Below, in pieces: positions 1-11,119 of a stretch of 64,000 bases of DNA (positions within the stretch are counted from its first letter, which is position 1; each line of letters starts with the position of its first letter). The DNA comes from Chloranthus sessilifolius. Lineage: Eukaryota; Streptophyta; Magnoliopsida; Chloranthales; Chloranthaceae. The position numbers and the translations under genes are program-made. Location: contig CM037589.1 of the NCBI GenBank assembly GCA_021018995.1, positions 61,826,101 to 61,890,100 of the forward strand, given 5' to 3'. The notes beneath the pieces were generated by a model that searched no databases, was not told the DNA's origin, and saw only the letters and a list, made by a program, of their open reading frames with translations.

Positions 1-161
1 CCATCCCCACACACGGCCACACTGAGATTCACATTTCACAGGCGGCTGCCATCCCCACACGGCCACACACACTACGACTCTCTTCTTCTTCTTCTTCCTC
101 CTCTCTCTCTCAGCTGGCAGCGACTCCCCCCCCCCCCACGGCCACAACCACAGACCCACAG

Positions 162-214
<53 letters not shown>

Positions 215-365
215 ATGTCTATTGAATAGACCCTAAGGATTTTTCATTTTTGGCCCACACCCATCAGTTCATCAGCCACAGCCACACCCCCTAAACTCTA
301 AATCTCTCTCCCTCTTTCTCTCTCTCTTATTCTCAATACTCAATCCCTAAGGACCCTAACTATTT
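1..365. repeat. CCACAC- and CT-rich low-complexity DNA
   Basis: The first 365 bases are pyrimidine-rich, with repeated CCATCCCCACAC / GGCCACAC words and a long pure CT tract at about 168-213. Such DNA is common in plant 5' untranslated or promoter regions, so it might be the leader region of the transposase gene that follows. No coding region is visible. Confidence 0.7.
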
Positions 366-379
366 ATTTCATTTTTTTT

Positions 380-486
380 CAGGATTTTAGTTGGATTCGT
401 CGGTCAAGCGCGCTGTGCGTGGTTCGGATTTGTCAGAGCTCGCATTTCATCCGATCACGCTAGATTGGAATCTTGGTGCCTTGGAG
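380..486 (+). other. possible untranslated leader exon upstream of the transposase
   Basis: A GC-richer block ends at a plausible donor (GAG|GTAAAA at 486/487) after the CT-rich DNA. The block is unlike the AT-rich sequence that follows it. It could be a 5' leader exon for the hAT-type coding region at 1.2-3.7 kb. No transcript evidence is available and this is inference only. Confidence 0.25.
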
Positions 487-1207
487 GTAAAATTAATTTT
501 TTAATTTAAATTTGATTTAATTTTATGTTAATGAGTTAAAAATATAGTGATTTTGATTTTTGAATGTGATATATGAAATGTCAAATTTTTATTGGTATGA
601 AAATGTGGAAATCCCAAAAGGCTAAAGCCCTAATTTTTTAGATTGAATAGTTTTTTACTATTTCAAAGCACATGATGGATGGTGGTTTTCTACTCAATTT
701 TTGGATGGTGGTTTTTTACTCAAATTTTCACACGATAAGTATTTAGATCATAGTCTTTAAATTGCAGTTACAACACTCATGACGGTACTATGTTTAGATG
801 TGTCCCAAAAACTAACCCTTAACAATATGATGATGATAGATTTCCACTTGCTTGTACACCTGTTAAGTATCTAATGCAAAAATTAAGGCACCTGTTGAGC
901 ATCTAATGCATGGGGTTGGCGAAGATCGGATTGAAATGGGATATATCATAGCTAGTTGGATTTTTGCACTTTTAGGCTTTTAAATATATGGTACAAGTTT
1001 GATTTTTTTATTTTTATTTATTTATTTATGCAATTTTGGGATAAATCTGATCTAGGTGACGTATTTTTTTATATGAAACATTTACTAGATATTGCTTGAG
1101 ATTTACTTGAGATTATTTGTATTTAGACTATTTTCTAATACACTCATGACATTTATTTTCATTAGGTCATATCCTTCTTGACCATTAGAGCAATCATCCA
1201 TAAATAC

Positions 1208-3725
1208 TTTAGAAGAAAGGTTGACATCATGCCTCATACCGTAGAAAATTACGAACATGAACAAACCCAACTTGGCTCAAAGCGAAGTCATGTAGAAAAT
1301 GATGACATGTCTACTTTTTTGAAAATGATGAACTTGAGCAAGGGAGTCCTAGCTCAAAGCGGACTCATATAGAAAATGATGATACATATACTGCCTTAAA
1401 AATGATGAGCATGAACAAGTCCAATCTAGCTCAAAGCGAAGTCATGTAGAGGTTGATTTAGCAAATCTTTCTGCAAATCCCGGATTACGTATTCCAATTT
1501 CAATGTACCATCCTAATGTTCAAGAATTAGTTCGAAGAGCATATTTGCAAAAAGGTCCATGTCATCCTCATAATCACACATGTTTTCAGAGAAAAATATC
1601 AGGAAAATCACGACGATTTCAACCCAAGTGGTTTAAGATGTATGGAAGTTGGTTAGAATATAGCATATCAAAGGAAAAAGCATTTTGCTTATGTTGCTAT
1701 ATTTTTCGACCAGTTACAACAACATGGGTGCAAGGGGGTACTGAATGTTCTACGATTGAAGGGTTTGACAATTGGAAGAAGCCCAATAAATTTGTGACTC
1801 ATATTGCAGCGCCCAACAGTGCTCACAACCTAGCTCATCAGAAGTGTCAAAATTTGTTGAATCAAAATCAACACATTGAGACACTTTTTTCTAAGCAAGA
1901 TGATAAAGACACAAGGGAATATAGAATCCATTTGACGGCATCAGTAGAATGCGTTCGATATCTTCTTCGTCAAGGATTACCTTTTCGTGGGCATAATGAA
2001 TCAGATGTTTCAAGCAATCAAGGAAACTTTCGTATACTCCTACAATTTCTAGCTGATCATAATGAAAAAATTAGAATTGTCGCATTAAATAATGCTCATG
2101 GCCATCTCAAAATGATTGCATCTCATATCCAAAAAGATATTGTAAGTGCAATTGCGAGTGAAGTCACAAAAACTATCATTGAGGACCTTGGAGATGCCGT
2201 ATTTGCTATTTTGATTGACGAATCTCGTGATATATCTATTAAAGAGCAAATGACTGTTGTTTTACGTTATATAAATAAGAGGGGATGTGTAATTGAGTGA
2301 TTCTTTGGAATAGTACATATTATGGAAACCATCGATGTAGCACTGAAGGATGCGATTAATGCATTATTTGCCAAACATTGATTGAGTATAAAGAAATTGT
2401 GCGGGCAAGGTTATGACGGTGCCAGTAATATGAAAGGTCAGTATAATGAACTTAAGACGCTCATAATGAAAGAGAATGAATATGCCTATTATATTCATTG
2501 TTTTGCTCATCAACTTCAATTGGCACTTGTTGGAGTTGCAAAATGTAACATTGAAATTGGGACACTCTTTAGTGTGGTTTCTGCTGTGGTTAATATTATT
2601 AGAGCATCTACCAAATGTCATGATATTCTTCGAGATAATTGAACTGCTACAGTCATTAATGCAATTGAGAGTGGGGACCTTTCAACTGAGTAGGGATTGA
2701 ATCAGGAGACTACGTTAATACCGGCCGGTGATACGCATTGGGGCTCACACTATAAGTCATTGATAAGCATCAGAGTCCTGTTCTCTTCTGTGATTGTTGT
2801 ACTTGGAATTGTCCGAGAAGATAGTTCAAATTATGATCAAAGAGCTGCAGCAAGGGGCCTAATAATCTCAATGTGCTCTTTTGAGTTTGTATTCACCTTT
2901 CATATAATGGAAAAAATATTGGGAATCACAAATGATCTATCAAAGGCATTACAATAGCAAGAACAAGATATTGTGAATGCCATAGATCTGGTTAAAGTTG
3001 CAAAGGTGAGATTGCAACTTATGAGAGACGTCGGATGGGATTCTGTCATCAAAGAAGTATCTTTATTTTGCAACAAACATAAAATCAGTGTCCCTAACAT
3101 GAATGATAAGTATGAAGAACCAGGGCGATCTCGACGCAGAGCTGAAGAAATAGCACATCTACATCATTATCGTGTTGAATTATTTTATGTTGTTATTGAT
3201 CAACAACTACAAGAGCTTAACAACCGTTTCGATGAAGTGAATACCGAATTACTTCTTTGTATGGCATGCCTAGATCCAAGCAATTCATTCTCAGCTTTTG
3301 ACAAGGAAAAATTAGTTCGGCTTGTTGAATTTTATCTGGTTGAATTTTCTGCAATGTCTCTCGTGATTCTTGATAATCAACTTGCGACTTACATTTTTGA
3401 TGTATGCTCTAAAAGTAAGTTCTCGAAGGTGGATGGGATTAGTGGGCTTGCTCAAAAAATGGTTGAGAAGAAAAAATATGTTTTATATCCACAAGTTTAC
3501 TTGCTCATAAAATTGGCATTAACCCTACCTGTCGCTACTACTACTGTTGAGAGGGCATTTTTTGCTATGCATATTATAAAGAATAGACTTCGAAACCGAA
3601 TGACAGATGAGTGGATGAATGATTGTTTGATCACATACATTGAGAGAGACATTTTTGATAGTATCGAAAATGAGAAAATTCTCCAACGCTTTCAGAAGAT
3701 GAAACCCCGTCGAGGAAAATTGTAA
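1208..3725 (+). pseudogene. decayed hAT-type transposase (TTF zinc finger / DUF4371, ZMYM1-like)
   Basis: This is a domesticated-looking or decayed transposase of the plant hAT superfamily, TTF-type/DUF4371 class. From 1503 to 3725 one frame runs through the whole protein: an N-terminal motif MYHPNVQELVRRAYLQKGPC typical of the class, a TTF-type zinc finger (WLEYSISKEKAFCLCCYIF), the DUF4371 core ending in an ILIDESRDIS motif, LCGQGYDGASNMKG, and a C-terminal hAT dimerisation block (LTLPVATTTVERAF ... ITYIERDIF). The frame is never shifted but carries in-frame stops at 2298 (TGA), 2379 (TGA), 2640 (TGA), 2691 (TAG) and 2955 (TAG). The 5' part, 1208-1500, is in another frame and contains three imperfect copies of a word beginning GCTCAAAGCGAAGTCATG at about 1276, 1351 and 1431. 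The protein would normally bind transposon ends and cut and paste DNA; here it should be inactive unless stops are bypassed. Confidence 0.85.
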
Positions 3726-3839
3726 TTTTTAAAAGATGTCTTTATTATAATAGTAGAATGACTTTTTGGAGAGATATTTGTCTTTTTTTATATTTTATGA
3801 TTTAAGAGGAAATTTTTTATTTTTTCTCTATTTAAATAT

Positions 3840-3912
3840 GGGAGGTAAAAAATTTTAAATAATATATATCGACTACGGCCCCCCCATCAAGTAAATCCTG
3901 CGTTCGCCCCTG
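3840..3912 (+). mobile_element. 3' terminus of the hAT element
   Basis: About 190 bp after the transposase stop the sequence ends CGTTCGCCCCTG (3901-3912). Its complement begins CAGGGGCGAACG, the usual terminal inverted repeat style of this hAT class. The next eight bases, CTTGCCAA, are the candidate target duplication. No matching left end is found in the window, so the 5' end probably lies before base 1. Confidence 0.55.
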
Positions 3913-3920
3913 CTTGCCAA

Positions 3921-4660
3921 CACATAAAGCGAAGGGATCTTGCATGGTGATAAGTTGCCGCTCATTTTTTCCACATGTATCCTCAAACAAGAAGAAAGTG
4001 TACAGGAGAAAATATTGGGTTTAAGTACCACTATGAAATGAAGAGAACCCCATACTCGAAGAAAATAGATGACATCAAATCCAAAACATTATTTTGGCAT
4101 ATACAAATTTCTAGTGAGCAGTAAGTATTGCCTAAAACATCCAATTCCTTTAGTCAAGGTCGTCTAGTTGATTCCGATGAGAAGCCTACCACTTGATACG
4201 TTTATATGGATCAAGTAACAAAGAATTGCCAAAAAATTTATACCATGTGAAGAGATAGTATCTTCCAATTTGGACTATTATTTGTGATTGCTGGAATTTG
4301 CAATTTCATAGACCCTTGCTTGTAGTAACCTACAATTAGAACTCAAGTTCTCATTACCAAGGTTTTATAGTGGATTCAGAAATTAAGAAGATGCTTTACA
4401 ATATCAGTGAAAGAATTAGTCCAATTTTCAAAGAAAATGAGATAAATTGATGAAATTTTATGTTCATATTTTCAAGTTCGTGAATGTTTTGGTAAGAAAA
4501 TGGCAAAGCCCGTACAAATGACAATAAAGTAGAATAATTTTTTTATTAATTTATGTGTGTTTTTTGTGCCTACTTTGTTAGGAGAATGCTAAAGGCAGAG
4601 CATTTACTATGAATTGCAAAAAGGCGAGCACAACAATGGCTTGATCATATTTGTTTATTG
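3921..4660. other. no recognisable gene
   Basis: AT-rich sequence without a coding region I can support. Short reading frames here do not match a family I know. Confidence 0.5.
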
Positions 4661-4666
4661 GAAGTA

Positions 4667-5790
4667 GGGTTTGATGATGAACGGATAAATTAGAAGGACC
4701 TGACACTTTTGTAAGACTCAATGGATGAATATTGTTGAATTTTTTTGGTGTAGAATAAGAAAGAGAACCTAGTCGACCAAAGTGTGAACATATGCTATTA
4801 TAATTTTATACATATTATACTTAGTTTAATAGTTATGTTTTACTTTTACATACAAAATTTAATAGAAATGCTTTAATTTCTAAATATTTATTTCATTATA
4901 GGCCCAAAAAAACTGATGATAAAGAGGAAAAAGAAGAATCAAAGAGTGGAGAGGAAGAATTTGTTTCTTTGTTGGAATTCAAGCAAGAACAAGAAGAAAA
5001 CATTTATAACATTGAGATTGACAACGACGATGCCGGCATGAAGGAAGATGATGATTGGAGCATCAAAAAAAAATTAACAATTGGAAGCTTTAAAAATCAT
5101 GCTTAAATCATATGTGAATATATTGATATCTTTTTGGTTATTTCAATAACCATGGGTTATGGTACAAGTCAATTTACTTTAAAATGACTTAGTTATGAGT
5201 CAATGGGCATAAAAACATTGAAATTAGTTTATACTTGCTGATTTCAGACCTAGGTTTTGATGATGAAATGATAAATTAAAAGATCCTGACACTTCTGTAA
5301 GACCCAACATGGATGAATATTATTGAATTTTTTTGTAGAGTAAGAAAGAGAGCCTAGTCAACCAAAGTGCTAACATCTGTTAGCATAATTTTATACATCT
5401 TATACTTTGTCTAATAGTTATGTTTTACTTTTACATACAAATATTTTTTTCATTTTAGACCCAAGAAAACTGATGGTAAAGAGGAAAGAGAAGAATCAAT
5501 AAGTGGACGAGGAAGAATTTGTTTCTTTGTCGGAATTGAAGGTGACAAGGACGATGGTGGCATGAAGGAAGATGATGGTTGAAGCTTAGAAATAAAAATA
5601 ATGGTTATTTAAACTTTTAAAAACGTGGTTAAGTCCATATGAATATACTGATTTCTTTTCTGGTTATTTAATAATATGATCTAAGGCACAAGTCAGTTTA
5701 CTTTGAAATTGCTTAGTTATGTGTCAATCAATGGGCATAAAATAATTAAACTTAGTTGGTACTTGCTGATTTCTTGATGAAAATGAATGG
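4667..5790 (+). repeat. diverged tandem duplication of a coding remnant (unit about 586 bp)
   Basis: Unit 1 (about 4667-5252) and unit 2 (about 5253-5790) share the same order of segments: GGTTTGATGATGAA, CCTGACACTT, GAATATT.TTGAATTTTTT, CCAAAGTG, a T-rich run ending in an acceptor-like ATTATAG / ATTTTAG, then an acidic coding stretch (PKKTDDKEEKEES in unit 1). The acidic stretch resembles the C-terminal tail exon of a transposase or regulatory protein, but I cannot identify the family. Unit 2 has a shortened acidic block. Both copies look non-functional. Confidence 0.6.
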
Positions 5791-6078
5791 GAATTGATTT
5801 ATATTTCATTTTCTCAATGTTAGACCGTTTTTGCAATCTTATTATTTTTTAAGTTAAAAATAAATAAATAAACCCCGATTAATGATCTACAGTGTGATGC
5901 ATAATTCAATTCAAATCCTGCCTTTTTTAAGTAATGCATACCAGAATGTATAAGCAACATGTCTCTACTACAAGCATAGTTGGTGTTCAATAGGGGGTGT
6001 ATCAAAAGGAGTGGTGTTTGGCTGGGCCCATCGAGGATAGGTTGACAATCAATTCTAGAGGTAGTAGATGGTGGGGTG

Positions 6079-6325
6079 TGTTATATATCAACGTATAGTG
6101 TATATAGTGCATATAGTGTGTAATTAGCATTATTGGATGTGTATCGTGGATTTTTCCTACATAATATTAAAGCTAGTGGGGGCTCTTTCCTTGACTAAGC
6201 TTTCCTCATTATTTTCTCTCCCTTCTTTACATCATCTCTCTCTCTTCTAAATGCTAATACCCTCAACCACTAATATAACCCTAATACCTTTTGCCTAACT
6301 TTACTACCAATACCCTAGACGACTT
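6079..6325 (+). repeat. Copia 5' LTR (approximate)
   Basis: This stretch matches 8840-8933 plus 9276-9400 once the LINE insertion is removed. It ends just before the tRNA-iMet primer-binding site TGGTATCAGAGCC at 6328-6340. LTR borders are approximate. Confidence 0.65.
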
Positions 6326-6708
6326 CTTGGTATCAGAGCCACATACCTTGACCCTGCGCGACATGTCATATTTGCGGATTTGAGAATGACGACATTGCTG
6401 ATGCCAGCATGGTCAAATCTTTGACCACAAAAAGAATTGAAACCCACTCTACCTGAATCGGAATTTTATGGTGAATATTTCTTTTTCTTGCCATTTTCTG
6501 ATTTGAGCGGTGTATCATGGTCAATCATAGAGATCATTGAGGATTGGGATTCAATCGTAGAGATCATAACTGGAACTAAATCGAAACTATCTAAATTTTT
6601 TTATGTGATCTTAAGAAGAATCTGACCTAAACTTTCAGGGGCATACATGCCTGAGATCTATTGATCCATGGGTTTACTCACCGCATGTTTTGCAATTAAT
6701 CGCACTCC

Positions 6709-6930
6709 TTGAGTTTTAGGATGTCATACTCCATTCTTGACTCTTTCTCCAATTCTATGTTCCTTATTGGGCCACGTGGGTTTGGGTGCACTTGCTTTAT
6801 CCAGGACCTTCATTGTAATCGTCAGATGCTTGATGATCGTGTTGTTCGTTTTGTCTTTGTTGGCTACTCTACTATGTCTAAGGGATATAGATATTACGAT
6901 CCTATAATTCGTCGTTTTTCAAATTCATAG
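6709..6930 (+). pseudogene. Copia integrase C-terminal remnant
   Basis: The frame contains LIGPRGFGCTCFIQD, LDDRVVRFVFVGYS and KGYRYYDPIIRRF, which match the conserved block downstream of the Copia integrase core (FGC-CFV ... KC-FLGYS ... KGYRCY-P). The catalytic DDE region upstream is not preserved. Part of the element at 6079-9400. Confidence 0.8.
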
Positions 6931-7477
6931 ATGTCACTTCTTTGAGCATCTTCCCTATTTTTCTCCACATTCTGAGTTTGTATTTGTCCCTACTCCTCCT
7001 ATGCATTTATGTTTTCTATTGTCTCTTCTTCACCAGCTACTCATAATCATAGTGTCACTTCTCCCAAGCCTGTTCAGGCTTCTTTTGCAGCAATATAAGT
7101 CGTTACGCTTTTACAAACAAAGACATCAGCATGAGTAATCGATCATGCCACTGCCTCAGTCCTCTGCACAGGTAGATACAATGGACAGTTCTATCCCCTT
7201 ACATCCCTCTAAGGATGCTCCTCCTAGTACCCCTGTTATTCCACCATCTTCTAAGTCTGATCTCGATTTGCTTATGCTCTTTGAAAGGAGTTCGTTCATG
7301 TGTTACTCTCTATCCTCTTGTGAAGTATGTCCGTTATCAGGTTGTTTCTGCATCATACGGAGCTTTTCTTTTGGTTGTTGATAGTGTTACTACCTGGTAC
7401 TGTTCATGCAGCCCTTTTCATCCTTTTTGAAAAGTTGTTATGATTAAGGAGATAAATGCCCTTTAGAGTAATCATAC

Positions 7478-8026
7478 TTGGGACATGGTTCCACTACCTT
7501 CAAGAAGATCGTGAAATGTAAGTGGGTCTTTGGAGTGAAGCATAATCCCGATGGCAGTGTAGAGCAATATAAGGCACGTTTGGTTGTTCGAGGATTCACT
7601 CAGACTTATGGTATTGATTATGATGCTACATTTGCTCCAATGGCTAAGGGCCAATCAGAATTGGCCCTCCATCACATAGATGAAAAAAACGCTTTTCTTA
7701 CTAGGCAAATCAGAGATGAGATTTACATAGATCCTTCACCTAGCTTCCTGCTTCAGAGGGAGACATGGAAAGCATATCAACTTCGAAAGTCAATATATGG
7801 TTCGAAAAAGTCACCCAGGGCATGGTTTCATCACTTTAGTGGGAACGTTATTGATTTGGGATTTCAGATATGTCATTTTGATCACACTCTCTTCATTCAC
7901 TTGCGCCCTATTGGTCGTACGATTCTTCTTGTCTATGTCAATGATATTATTCGCATAGGAGATGACTCTTCTTATATCTCCCATGTGAAATGGAGCTCGA
8001 TCGTATTTTCGAAGTGGAAAATCTGA
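7478..8026 (+). pseudogene. Copia reverse transcriptase remnant
   Basis: The frame holds CKWVFGVKHNPDGSVEQYKA, LVVRGFTQTYGIDYDATFAP, KSIYGSKKSPRAWFHHF and a damaged active-site motif YVNDI in place of YVDDI. The replacement of the catalytic aspartate by asparagine, and a missing segment after TFAPMAK, mean it cannot be active. It would normally copy element RNA into DNA in virus-like particles. Confidence 0.9.
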
Positions 8027-8403
8027 GCAGTTTAAAATACATTTTGGGATTAGAGGCTGCCCACTCTAGAAAATAGATCTTTCTTTCTTAGAGAAAATAT
8101 GTTATCAATCTTCTTAGCAATAGTAAGCCAGCTACATCTCCTGTGTACTATAAGCTTTCTCTGCATGAGAGTGAGTGATCTTTTTGTTGATCCCTGTGCC
8201 TATTAGCGGTTGGTGGTCCGCTTGATTTATCAACTCTTACCCGACCAGATATTTCATTTGTGGCCAACTTGGTCAGCTAATTTATGCATGCACCTAGCAC
8301 TCCTCACCTAGTTGTGGTTCATCATATTCTTTAGTACATCAAGTCTTGGACTGGTATATTGATCACATGGTCATTTGAGCATCTCGGGATATACTAATGT
8401 CGA

Positions 8404-8590
8404 TTGGCTGGCTCAGTCACAGATCGTAGCTTGACTTTCGATTATTATGTTTTTGTTGGAGGCAACTTGGTTGCATGGAAGAGTAACCAAAAAAAAGCGG
8501 TTGAAGCTGAGTATCGAGCTATTTCTCATGGCACTTGTGAGAGATCCTATGGCTTCGCTCATTTCTATCTAAGTTGGGATTTCTTATTGA
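8404..8590 (+). pseudogene. Copia RNase H remnant
   Basis: The frame reads FVGGNLVAWKSNQKKAVEAE followed by YRAISHGTCE, the hallmark Copia RNase H block. The reading frame then drifts. It lies between the reverse transcriptase and the 3' LTR as expected. Confidence 0.85.
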
Positions 8591-8933
8591 AAGGTTCATA
8601 TCTCTACATTGTGATAATGAAGCTGATTCTATGCTACATGAACACACCAAGCATATTGAAGTTGATGTACACTTTGTTCGAGAAAATGAGTGGGATGGTT
8701 CACTTAAGCTTATTGATGTTTCCTCATCTCAGTAGCTTGTCTATGTTCTTACTAATTGTTGTGTCAGGTTGTCTTCAGGATATTAATATCAAGTTGGACA
8801 TGTTTGATATCCATGCCCCAGCTTGCAGGTATATGGATATATGAAGTATATAGTGCATGTAGTGTGTAATGAGCATTATTGGTAATGTATGTAGTATTTT
8901 TCCTACATAATATTAAATCCAGTAGGGGCTCTT

Positions 8934-9266
8934 TGATGAAAGGGACGTTTTTATAAGACGGCGGTTAGACCTACCATATTTTATTGTGCAAATTGTTGGG
9001 CTACGAAAAACAAACAAGAATGTTGCTTGAGGTGGTTTGGACATGTTCATCGGAGGCAAAAGCAGAACCTGTACAAAGGGTTGAGACGCTACAAGCACAC
9101 GGAAGTAGGAGAAGAGAAAGACCAATGAAAACCTGGAGAGAAGTCGTGAGAAGGATGTTAAAGATTGTGGAGTTACAAAGAGCTTAACACTAATTAGAAA
9201 TGAGTGGAGAAATAGAACTCACAAAATCAACCTTAAATAGACGGGATAAAGTTGTGATAATGATAA
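8934..9266 (+). mobile_element. 5'-truncated RTE LINE inserted in the Copia 3' LTR
   Basis: The insert is flanked by a perfect 9-bp target duplication GGGGCTCTT (8925-8933 and 9267-9275). It encodes the C-terminal tail of plant RTE-type reverse transcriptase (RPTILYCA..., VVWTC, RRRERPMKTWREVVRRML) with an internal deletion, and ends in the RTE-style tail GTTGTGATAATGATAA. Related fragments lie at 28.1, 36.7-37.6, 38.4, 56.6 and 63.3 kb. Confidence 0.85.
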
Positions 9267-9400
9267 GGGGCTCTTCCCTAATTAAGCTCTCCCCCTTATT
9301 CCATTTCTTTCCCTCGTCTTTACTTCATCTCTCTGTAAGCCTAATACCCTCAACCACTAATCTAACCCCAATACCACCTGCCTAATTCTAACACCAATAA

Positions 9401-9984
9401 GCAAAAATATCTGAAGCAAGTCCTTCATCTTAGGGAGAGTGAGAGAGAGAGTATCTTCTTCGATTCGTTTGTTCTTCTTCTTCTTCCTTCAATTAATTAA
9501 TCAAAACATCTGAAATGTAACTCCAAGTAAATTTCTCTCTAACATGGCTTGAACTAATAGGAGAAAACAATGATGACCAAGAGATGACTTAGAACGGAAT
9601 TTAAACCTTTATGCTGTCCCTTGGTCAAGTACAATTAGTCCAAGAATGGACAAGGAAATACAACAGTCGTGTCACTACATCAAATGACATGCTTAATCCT
9701 TTTTTTCTTATTTAGTAAACATGTTTAATCTTTCAAATTGATATGTTCTATGTGTAATGAGACCAAGTTATTCATGATTTAATATGACCAAAAAAAAAAA
9801 TGGATAAACTTGAAAATAATAATAATAATAATTAGCCAAAGTATCACTAAAAAGTTGAGAATATATAAGTATAAATATTCAATTTGGCTACCTCCTGAAA
9901 AACAAAACATATATCAAATTTATTTTCAGATAGAATTGGGAAAGTAAGCATTTAGTTATTAAATAAAAGAGAGTAAGTAGAGAC
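9401..9984. other. AT-rich gap; no exon recognised
   Basis: Contains CTT and AAT microsatellite runs and AT-rich DNA. I looked here for a second exon of the BolA-like gene (minus strand, expected motif DAYGDGRH) and did not find it. Confidence 0.5.
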
Positions 9985-10275
9985 CTTCTTCTCCATGGAG
10001 TGCATCATGGGAGAGTCGATGGAGCCTGAATCCGACACCTGTGTTGCTCGTATGCTCAATCTCCGACACGTAACAACTTGGAATTTCGATGATCTAGAAA
10101 GCGAAATTCCATGAAATTTGAGACTCGTATTCGTGATAGAGGAAGATGCCCAGATTTGGGACGGAGAAACCGAGGAGGAGTGTCTCCTGGCAAGAGAGCG
10201 GCGGACGAGAGGCGCCCGAAGGGTTGAGGATAGCACCTGCGGGCGGCGCATCAGAAGCATCTTCACTGTCGCCAT
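9985..10275 (-). CDS. BolA-like protein, organellar (BolA4-like): first exon only
   Basis: The ATG on the minus strand lies at 10275-10273, after a GAA-repeat leader. The 97-codon exon encodes an Arg/Ser-rich, acid-poor N terminus (MATVKMLLMRRPQVL...) typical of a chloroplast or mitochondrial transit peptide, then RATQVSDSGSIDSPMMHSME and KK. The segment SIDSPMM.SMEKK is what precedes the BolA domain in plant BolA4, which works with monothiol glutaredoxins and SufE-type proteins in organellar iron-sulphur metabolism. The exon ends in phase 0 at a GT donor (GTCTCT at 9984). The BolA domain proper, about 75 residues, must be on further exons; none is visible in 1-9984. Either the next intron is longer than 10 kb and leaves the window, or this is a gene fragment. 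Confidence 0.7.
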
Positions 10276-10306
10276 TTCTTCTTCTTCTTCTTCTTCTTCT
10301 TCGTAA
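10276..10306 (-). repeat. GAA microsatellite in the BolA-like leader
   Basis: A (CTT)n run on the plus strand, just upstream of the BolA-like start codon, so (GAA)n in the mRNA-sense leader. Confidence 0.7.
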
Positions 10307-10454
10307 ATGTAAATCCACGGAAACAGCCCTACTTACCCAGAAAGCAAACCAATATTTTGAGGGCTTATATCCACACAAGCAAAATGTCTTTCCGCACACC
10401 ACTCGACCTACTTGCTTAAATTACAGTAACTGTTACTAACTGCCTTCCTAATTA

Positions 10455-10605
10455 GTAACTCTAAAGTCACATGTCACACTCAACATGATTTTAAGGTCAA
10501 CATCAAGGGGAATAAAAAATTGACCATAACCTTAAGATCCATTGTGTGAAAGATTTGAGACAAAAAATGTTCAAATTATCTCATCTCATTCAAAGCAGTC
10601 AATAG
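10455..10605. mobile_element. palindromic MITE family copy (right arm only)
   Basis: Contains GGAATAAAAAATTGACCATA, CTTAAGATCCATTGTGTG and a terminal GCAGTCAATAG, matching the right half of the palindromic MITE seen complete at 29121-29442 and 33700-34030. It sits between the two orphan first exons. Confidence 0.6.
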
Positions 10606-10681
10606 TATTATGGCTAAGGAGAGGGTGAGATTATAGTTTTAGAGGGTGTAAGCAATGGGTACCCTTTCATATAAGACTGAC

Positions 10682-11111
10682 CTTTGTCCAAGCAAAACCC
10701 CATCAATCCCACCAAATTGGGGTGGGAAATTCTGAGCAAAATGGAAATCTCCTCCAAAAACGTCTTCCTGCTCCCTCTATCTTGGTGGATGACCCTCTTT
10801 ACAGCCCCAAATTTGCCATTGCCAAGCTCTGCAAAATACACAAAAGAAGTGGCCCCCGCACCAATTATAACGCTGAAATCCTTGGTCGCAGTCCTCAACT
10901 CTTGAAGCCCATATGTTCTTATAACACTGCCACTGCCACTGCCACCACCACCACCATTTTCTTCTCTATAACTTTCTTCCTTATTCCTACTACCAATCCT
11001 TTGATGAAATACCCGCTTCTTGATGACAATGATTAGAACAATTACGACTGTAATCGCTCCGATAATCCATAAATTCCTTGGTTTTGCGAAAGTAGATCCT
11101 TCAAATCCCAT
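10682..11111 (-). CDS. receptor-like protein kinase, first exon (transmembrane segment plus kinase N-lobe)
   Basis: From ATG at 11111-11109 the exon encodes a short N terminus, a single membrane span at about residues 14-30 (LWIIGAITVVIVLIIVI) followed by basic residues, a Gly/Ser linker, and the start of a kinase domain: the Gly-rich loop IGAGATSFVYFAEL, AVKR with the ATP-binding lysine, the helix-C glutamate region KTFLEEISILLRISHPNLVG and LMGFCLDKG. There is no large extracellular domain. The exon ends in phase 1 at AAAG|GTCAGT (10682/10681). The catalytic HRD and DFG segments would be on later exons; none is recognisable to the left, where the BolA-like exon begins 406 bp away on the same strand. 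So this may be a truncated gene, or a gene whose intron contains the BolA start. I do not recognise the exact orthologue. Confidence 0.65.
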
Positions 11112-11119
11112 ATGTTTAA

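Larger units (their letters stand above)
6079..9400 (+). mobile_element. decayed Copia LTR retrotransposon with an inserted RTE tail
   Basis: The element has a 5' LTR at about 6079-6325, a primer-binding site TGGTATCAGAGCC starting at 6328, integrase, reverse transcriptase and RNase H remnants in order, and a 3' LTR at about 8840-9400. The LTRs share words such as CCTACATAATATTAAA, GGGGCTCTT and TACCCTCAACCACTAAT. Domain order (integrase before reverse transcriptase) places it in Copia. The polyprotein is broken by many stops and frame changes. The 3' LTR is interrupted by a LINE fragment at 8934-9266. Confidence 0.85.
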
